NCBI RefSeq assembly: GCF_921293095.1
Contig: NC_060258.1
Coordinates: 3,038,001-3,102,000 of the forward strand
Origin: Ischnura elegans
Lineage: Eukaryota; Arthropoda; Insecta; Odonata; Coenagrionidae
Direction of reading: 5' to 3'
DNA length: 64,000 nt
Translations under genes and position numbers: made by a program
Notes under the pieces: model-generated
Database searches by the model: none
What the model saw: only the letters and a program-made list of their open reading frames with translations
What the model was told of the DNA's origin: nothing
In this document: positions 46,401 to 55,400 of the stretch, piece by piece
Layout of the letters: each line of letters opens with the position of its first letter
Numbering within the stretch: the first letter of the stretch is position 1

Positions 46401-49400
46401 GATGGAACCCGACCCGTGTTCCAAAACGTCAGCAGGATGGAGGGAGTCCACTCGGCTGGAAGCCCAAATTGGCTTTTTTTTGGGTGAGTCAATGTTGTTC
46501 CATTTGTGACATGCTATAACAATGAATGATTTATCAAATCTGACTGTCCATTGGCAAGGTATAAATAGTTTTTCATTTCCCCTAGTATTTGAGTCGTGTA
46601 CTCCACTAAGTACATACATACAACAAGCTCCATCAAAATAAGCTCATGGAAAAAATTTATATCTCTCAACAACCAACCTCATTTGCAAACATCAAATACC
46701 CTTTTCAAAGATGGTGAAGGACAAATCCTGAGTTCGCCTTATAATTTCCTCTATACAGTTCTCACCACATCCAAATCTACTCTAGTAAGAGTATGCCTTA
46801 TCTAAATTATTTTTGGGAACAAGTTCTGTTTGGCAGATATGGCTAGAAAATGCATCATCACCTGATTTATGCAACCAAGTGCAACCAGCACAACCGGATT
46901 TTTCATTCACCATGACTGACTTTACTCATTTTAAACTTTTTCACCAGGGAAACATGATTCAGATCATTGGGGGTATTCTGTCACACTATTCAGTGATCAA
47001 TTGTTCATAACATCACCAATAAGTGTGCGAGTACCAAATGCTACATTAGGTAGACTGAATTTCACTTATTTCCCTTCCATTTGGATCAAGTTTCTCAATG
47101 GGAGTGAAGCGTGGGCGTTGACAACAGCAGAAAAGTCAACAGTGGAAGCATTGGAAATGTGTTGCTACCAATAAATGATGAAGATAAAATGGATCAACCA
47201 TGTATGTAATGAGGAAGTGCTGTGAAGAGTGGAAGAAAAGAGGTCTTCTAAATACCATTAGCAGAAGATGGAACTACTTAGTTGGCCACATCATGAGACA
47301 CGATGGCCTGGTGACATCAAGAGTAGAAGGACTGGTGGAAGGGAAGAAGGGTAAGGAATGGCCTTGAATGAGTTTCATAGGGCAGGTCATTAAGGATGTA
47401 TAATAGAAGGAATGTGTCACCTAAGAATGTCTAGCAGATCTAGGAGATATGCATCAAACCAATGTTAGGATTGTTGACTAGTGATGATGATTCTTCCTTC
47501 TGCTTTGTGGTGATCAGAAGTGAGCAAGGTACACATATCTGTGCTCTCAAAAGTGGGGAGTGCCCTGACGTCAGAGCCCTCACTGGTTCAGTGAGCAATG
47601 GTGAGCAATCACCGCGGCTGTATGCCCCCAATCTGTTCAGTACCATGAAAGATTTTTTTCAAGAACAACACATAGGGTTACCACTCTAACTAAATTATAA
47701 AATTAACAGTATTTTTGGCATCCACGATCTAAATATTGTCGAATTCATGGTGTGACTATAAGCCATTTTAGGCAGAAATATTGATCAAGTAACAATCACA
47801 AGCCTCAAATTTACTAAAATTTTAACTAACACAACAGATACTGCAGATGCAAATGTCTCATAAAATAACCTATCATTAGCTAAATTCAATGCTGTCTTAA
47901 AGTTGTGAGTTGGAAAATGGAGGGAGCAGGGAAGTTAAAAAGTGTCTGGAATTTCACCAGGGTTAATGAACACTTTGGTTCCCTGTCTTCCAGATTTGGT
48001 GCAGGCTTATGGCCAATGTGTCGTCATGGCACATGGACCAATACTTGTACTTCGAATATACATGTGCAGATAAATGCATTACTGACCTTGAAATATAATC
48101 AACACATCAATTTTTCTTTTGATCTGTCAATCCTAGTTCTACAATCAAGTGCGAGAGATTTTTCATGTTTTATGACAAAATTCACGGCTTATTCACGGTT
48201 TTCAAGGTTGCGTGGGAGCTCTGGACATATCTCTATTTTAGTTAGAAATAAAACTTTTAGGAATATGATTGCCTTAATCTCCCTCGAAAAAGTATTCAGA
48301 ATCAGAGTGGAAATGTTAGAAAGGCTTCAAAATTTAGAGCTGCCGAAAAGTTGAGAGTGGAAGCTTTGGAATGTGTTGCTCGTTGACCATAAAGAAATTG
48401 GTAAAGTAACAAGGTTGCTCGTTGACCATAAAGAAATTGGTAAAGTAACAAGGAAGTATGAAGGAGAATGGGAGAAAAGAAGTCTTCTGAAAACCTTAAC
48501 TTTATCGCCCACATAATGAGATATGATGTCCTCAAAGATAATCGACAGACAAAGAAAAGGGGAGGTGGACAGGAAGAAGGGAAAGGAATGGCTCTGCATG
48601 TTTTTCAAAGGCCAGGTTATCAAGGACAGGGGCGGATCCAGGATTTTTTTCTGGGAGGGGCACAAGCAAGGCCGTATCCAGGATTTTGTTCTGGGTGGGG
48701 CACAAGGATACCTCGCAATACAAAACGAATGCAATGATAATGGGACCATATTAAACATCTTGCATATTTTTGAGGGTCTGGGGGGGCACGTGCCCCCGTG
48801 CCCCCCCCCCCCCCTGGATCCGCCTTTGATCAAGGATATAAAAAAAGAAGACCATATGCATGAAAAGATAAGCAGATGTTAGAACGGAATTGAGGGCTGT
48901 ATGAAACCAATTTTAGTTTTGTTAAATTATGATGGTGATAGAGTACAAAATAAAGTTCGCTAATAGTATTACCTGATCACAAGGGTCTTGATGTATCAGT
49001 TTGCTTGAGACACCATCAGTGCAATCATTGAGTATATGTCCTTCTTCATCATCGCTAATCTGATCTTCTTTAACAGGAGAGCACTTGTATCTTACCGGAT
49101 CACTCTATTGGAAAGAGGGACAACGATGGATACCCATTTTAATCAATTGGTATACAAATAAAAAGTGATAATGAACAAAGCTTGAATTACATGATCTCCG
49201 TAGAAAATAAATTATTCCTGATGAATGATTTTGGCTTCTTTGTAGAAAACAGATTAACTTTACGAACCATTGTGATTCCACCAATAAAGGCCTAATAACT
49301 TCCCATATAATCTAATAATAGCCATAGTATGAAGGAGAAACAACTTCATTGGGAAAATCTTGGAAATAAATAGCTTCTTAAGTTGTGAATCTCCCCGATC

Positions 49401-52400
49401 ATTAAAATTAATTTGCAAAAGGGAACAAGGCCAAGAGCATTGACTTCTAAAAAAAATGATAAAAATCTAAGAATAAGCAAAATCTTAATATTTCATTAAA
49501 AGTGGAAGGGTTTCAAGACTATGAACAACAGCAGCAGAAAATTCAGTCAGAGTAAATAAAAATCAGTTCACATCACTAAAAATTTATACCTTTTGGCAAT
49601 CAACTTGTATTGCAAACACCCTATTCAAAAATGGCAGAAAAGATTGAATCCCTAGCCCACACTATAAATTCCTCTTCACTTTCATCACAAAATCCACATC
49701 TGCAACATTTTGATTCCTATGAACATCAATCCCTCATAAGGAATGCAAGTTATGTAGTTGAATTTGGCTAGCAGCTACATCATGATGTCATGGTCAATCT
49801 GTTTTACTGTACCTAAGTCAAAAGTACTCAGTTTAACTCTCAATTCCTAACATCCCCCCTTCCACTCCATGATAAACGGAAGTGAAACTGTGTTTGTGTG
49901 ATCACATAACAAATGACTGCTCAGTGCTGAGATGACAGAGAGCTTACTTGCTCAGAGCATAGATCTTTCATATAGGTAGATGGCGCATGACGTCACGTAA
50001 GCGTGGTCAACATAAGCTTGTCGTGTATCACGTGACTCGGGTCAGCATCGTGGTGAATACGCGTAGTGCCTTCGGTTGCGATGAGAGGTTTCTGAAAGGA
50101 ATTTGTGTTTCTTTTCACTGCTAAGTTTTTCCTGTTAAAATTAATGCCGTATTAGCCATGGATATATTTATTACTGAGTAACGATACGTGTAACGCAGTG
50201 CATGCGCTATTTAATAAGAAAATAAAAAGCATTCAGGGTAGCTCAGGCATCCAGCAAGTAACGGAACAAGGATATTTTCCGTGTATTGATGATGGAAGTA
50301 CTCACTTAGTATTCACAGCTATTGCTTCCCTATTTCCACATTTAAGGCACCATATCCTGGAGCAAAATTTTGAAAAAAATCAGACAAATAACTTAGTTTG
50401 TGAAATAATATTCGAATACCTGATGATCAATCAAGAATTAGAACAAGTAAGATTTATTTTCTATCTATTTTCAACTCATTCGGCTACCTGAACGAAAAGT
50501 ATTTTACAGAATCTGTATGGCTTCCAATTCCATGCATGTAACTGTAAACACTATTTTTAGGCTACATTATGCCTATTTGAGTGTGAGCTGAGGCTGAGCC
50601 CTTATTCAGTTCTTCAGGTTCCTCTTTTTTCTATTGACCCATGCTAACTGAATATCGTTTCTAATTGCTATTATGTCATTTCTAAACCCTTTTTTTTCTT
50701 GTATATTCTGTTTAATGGATTCTGTCTATCCTTATTTTGGAATTATATGAAATTGATATTTAGGGGAACACGGGGCGGAACGAGGTGGTGAGTCGGAACT
50801 GGGTAAGTGATTTTTTTAAACGCGAAAAAAGGTGCTGCGCAAGCAGCAGTAACTATATCTAGCCCAGATTGGTGTTCCTAATATGTTTAACAACAACAGT
50901 TTGGACTAGTTATATTTACTCCTGCTTTATTTCGCACTTAAAATCGCTTGCCCTGTTCCGCCCCGCCACCCCGTTTCGCACTGGGTTCCCCTATGTTTTA
51001 CCAAATATATGGACATACACACTGTGGTCGTTTAGAATGTAAAATTTATAGTCTTCTCTGATTGAGTGAAATTTGAGCGTCACTTTTGTACTCAAACCTT
51101 GTTTTCCATTGTCGGCAATACATCTTCGAATGAACTTTATTATCTGTGATGTTTTCATTACACCTCCAGTGGACCTATATCGTTAAAGGTTTCTTTAATA
51201 AACAAGAATTTCTTACTAGTATATGTTGAAGCATATTTAATCATTTTATGCGCACTGCCTTACGTACGAGAGATGTTCGAGTGTAAAATTTCATAAAATC
51301 AATGCTGGCACTGTGACTATTGCGGGTACTTTTGTTAATTAGCATTCTGAGGATCTTAAGCTATATTTTCATCAATTTGTCCTTAGCAACGAGAGATAAT
51401 TACCAGATATGAGGAATAATAAGCTGGTTACAGCTCCTAATGTTCTTCTCTGGCTTTGAAAGTCATGCAACATTGGAAGTGCCTTTCCTTAGAATTGCCT
51501 TTTATCCATTCATGAAGCCCATAGTTAGTTAACAATGACATTCTATGAATAGCTTATTATTGAAAAAAGATAGTACCTATCATTTGTGTAGGATTACTTA
51601 TTAATGTACTGGATGGGTGGTTGAAATTCATAGTCTAAGGTTGTGTATACATTCTTTTTCCAACCGTGTAATCTACCTCTGTGTTATTGCTAACTGCTGT
51701 CAAATTTATTTACGTATAAAAACGGAGCCTTTGGACGCAGGTGATGCTCTGTAAAGGACACAAACGAAAACAAGCATGTATTCCTTCAGGCTTCTTCAGT
51801 TGCGCGTAATTGAGGAAACTAGTTCTTAAAACTGAATTGATGTGAACTCTATTTTGCAATCAGGTCCATATACAATGCAGCAAACTGTAAATAAAAATAA
51901 ATAGCAAAATAGACACGTACTTCCCTAGCGCTTTTAGTAAAAGTAGCATGTCTTTTACCGGAGCAGGAACGATATTCACAACAGAGAATTCAAACGCCGC
52001 CATTAATTTCACCCGAGCCACGTGACTCCGAGAGCGAAAGGGGGGCGGTATGTTGGCTACGCGCTCCGGCCGTAAGGGGCTAGGGGAAAGCGCCATCTAC
52101 TGTATAAAAGATCTGTGGCTCAGAGAGCAAAGTTGAGTGGTCAGTTTGGCAAAATACACCAAATCAGTTCATTACCTTTTATTTGAAGAAGAGCAACTAC
52201 AGAAGAGCTTTCATGTTTCAAACATGAAAGCTCTTCTGTAGTTTTTCATGACTGTTTTTGGCAAAGGCGAGGCAAGATGGTGTACGTTCCTGCTGAGGGG
52301 TGTTGGGAATAATCCATAAGGGAATGACAATGTGCCATAGGAAAATTAAATTACACTTTGCATAAGTACACTCACCAGGTCATCATTGGCCAATGGGTCA

Positions 52401-55400
52401 GAGGCATCACTTCCAGCTGGATCTGTCGTGTACAGCATGGAATTATTCTCCTCGCTGAGGTGATCTTCGTTCTCATCTTTTATGTGAAACTAGAAGAGGA
52501 TAATGGGCATCACTCAATAAAAGCAAAATATTAATAACCTCATTCGATAATGAAAACTCCTCTTTTAATTGGTACCACTCCAGATGGGCAAAATACTCGT
52601 GAGATTCTTGCAGCTCACAGATCAAAGTCTAGAATATAAATGTCCAAATAGGGAGAGGGAGCTAGATGACCAAGAGCACATTGAATGAGAGTTATGGTCA
52701 CTTACAGTAGGGGCATTGCAGAGGGAACGATTAGTCGAGGTTCCAGTGTACATTGAATTGTGTTCATCTTTTCTTCACCTTGGCTTATAAAGAGGTGCTA
52801 CAACAATCTATGCTAATTCCTTAGTAGAATTTAAGCAGGAGGATAGCTTGAACAAATACGAGGGCAATCATGAGACACAGCCTAGTTTTAGCCACTACCA
52901 ATGGCTACCCCATGGGATAAGAGACACTTTTTTCAACAGATCACAAGTGATGTACAACTGATATTGACTTGCATGAATAAAGATTTGTGTGGTACGGCTT
53001 TTTGCCTCATAGATTACTACTGGCCCAGTCCAACAACTGAAGGTTGCATAATGGAGAGTGACTTCCCATAAAAATACTTATATTCACGACAGACACACCC
53101 TATTTCTTCAAGCAACCAAGAAATTTCTACAACTGAAGGTGGTTCACTTAAGGTTTCACTGAGCATGAGAATAAAACTTACCAACTTGTCATCCCTGGGT
53201 AGAAGGCAGTCTGGCACAGGAATGTATATTTCAGTGGTTTGGGCTGAGCATGTGGGCTGTGAATTGTTTTCAATCACGTCTTGAATGCAGTCCGTAGTCT
53301 CCAGGCAAGGCCCCAAATTGTCATCAACTGCCCCTCCTCCTTCAAAACTCTGCGGACAAAGCCACAGTGATGAAAAAATGATGTCCTCAAAAACAATAGA
53401 AGAGAATAATGGGCATCACTCAATAAAGGCAAAACAATAATTCCTTCAATCGATAATGAAAACTCCTGTTTTATATGAGACCATCGCAGCTGGCCAAAAT
53501 ACTCATGAGATTCTTGCGACTCAAATATGTATCAAACTCCAGCATATAAACCCTCAACTAGGGAGGGGAAAGCTACGCCACCAACATCACATGCTTAGAA
53601 TGAGAGTATTGGCCATTTACAGCAAGGGCCCAACAGTGGGAACGATTCATCGAGGTTCCACTGTACATTGAATTGTCTGCATTATTTCTTCACCTAGGCT
53701 TATAAAAAGGATTCACAATAGTTTATCCTGGTTCCTCAGTTGAAACAATGGAGGATGAAGGCTTGAACAAATAGAGGGCAATCATGTGGCAGCCTTGTTA
53801 TAGCCACCACTAATGGCTTGAACAGAGATTTGACAGGGTATCCAAGATTATACTCCTTAGGATAAGAGATATTTCTGTCAACAGATTATCAATGCTGTAC
53901 AACTGCTATTGACCTTCATGAAAAACATTTGTGAGATTCCACTTCCTGCCTCATGTGTCACTGCTAGAAAGAACAGCATCTGAAGGTTGCATTATGCCAG
54001 TGACTTCCCACAAAATACTTAAATTTTTAACAGACAAACCCCCATTCCTCATACAACCGAGAAATTTGTAAAACTGAAGGTGATTAGACTCAGTTTTCAC
54101 TGTGAATGAGATTATAACTGACCAACTTATTGTCCCTGGGCAATAAGCAGTCTGTCAAAGGAATGTACACTCCAGTCATTGGGGCTGAGCATGAGAACTC
54201 TGAAGTGTTCTCAATGACATCATGAATGCAGGCCTTAGTCTCCACACAAGGCTCCGACTCCTCATCATCTGCCCCTCCTCCTTCAAAACTCTGCAGAAAA
54301 AGTAACATGGATACACATTTATATCTTTAAAAACACATATATGGGATACTCAAAGCATTGCAGAGAAAAATGTTACACATACTGCCTCTGCTATCACATA
54401 AAAACGGCATGGTCTCTGCATGCCTGTTAATCAAACACTGAAAAGGTACAGCGCAAACTGAAAAAAAATAACAGGAAGATTACTGATATTCCAAGTAAAC
54501 ACGGTGTCTTTTCTAATTATCTTAGGGACCATGGAAGCATCCCCTTTACAGCATAATACATGACAGAGAATGGAGATTATTCAGATGTATCAATTTTCTA
54601 TTATTTTTTTCAAATCACAAGAAATCAAATGATAGACCAAAGATTCAATTTTCTGCAGTTAAGAAAATGAATTGATCAAGTTTCTTATTCTTGCACTCAA
54701 TTTGCTTCTGCAATTATCATATTTGTGGTAGTAGCTGTTACCTGGCCAATATCACTATTTATTCTTTTCTCAATAGTAGAGTCATGGAAAAAAAAGTGGA
54801 GCATGTGTTCAATGTGCCTATTATGCTCTTTTACCTCTTGTTAATACTCAAATATAAACTCTAAATGAGACTACAGGGTGTAATATTTATGCAGAAAGAA
54901 AACAGACCTTAAAATCATCTTCTCTTCCATAACTATTTCATGAAATGGATTTTTAAATTACCCTCTTATTCTTGTCCTTAAAACATGCAAAACCAATCAC
55001 ACAGCAATTACGTATTATTCTCGAAACAAAGTTCCTACTGCCTTTCAATAGATGGCTATAGCACTGATTGTTGGTCAATTTTGAACTACCAGAATAATAA
55101 TGACTCAAGCTTAGACATTAGGTAAACAAACTGCTCAACAACCATGATGAATATGTCACAGCATTAGATGCTTAGTATTGAGAGAAGAGCACCATAAAGT
55201 TAACCGAGATACTGCTATAACAGAAACACTGTTACACAATTGGTATAATTGCTTCAAAGACAATCATTTCAATGATGACCCCTTTCTAGGTGTAGAAAGG
55301 CCAAAAACCTCCAGAGAAAATTAATTGGGGGCATTGCTCAATGAAGATCAAGAGGAGACTGCTTTGTATTTGTTGTTGCCCACTAAGCCATTTCCAAGGG

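Larger units (their letters stand above)
49958..52117. mobile_element. 2,160 bp DNA transposon with 8 bp target duplication in gene B intron 5
   Basis: The termini are CATAGATCTTTCATATAGGT and, in reverse, CACAGATCTTTTATACAGTA, each followed by AGATGGCGC. GCTCAGAG flanks both sides (49950-49957, 52118-52125). The gene A intron has the empty site near 3,440 (TTGCTCACTGAGCAAG). Subterminal CACGTGACTCGGGT near 50,028 is matched in reverse near 52,010. An 8 bp duplication fits hAT or P-type elements; the ends fit neither family clearly. No transposase is recognised, so it is probably non-autonomous. Confidence 0.85.
52500..54290 (-). repeat. Tandem duplication of exon plus intron, unit about 0.94 kb
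   Basis: About 52,500-53,349 and 53,400-54,290 align along their length, including the exons (4 and 3) and intron blocks such as AATAATGGGCATCACTCAAT and CTTGAACAAATA. It created the two 56-codon exons. Confidence 0.85.

Noticed and set aside
48523-48882. 119-residue frame with RIFFWEGH and RIQDFVLGG text
   Set aside because: Translation of the hAT MITE; this text recurs in mis-annotated arthropod proteins for the same reason.
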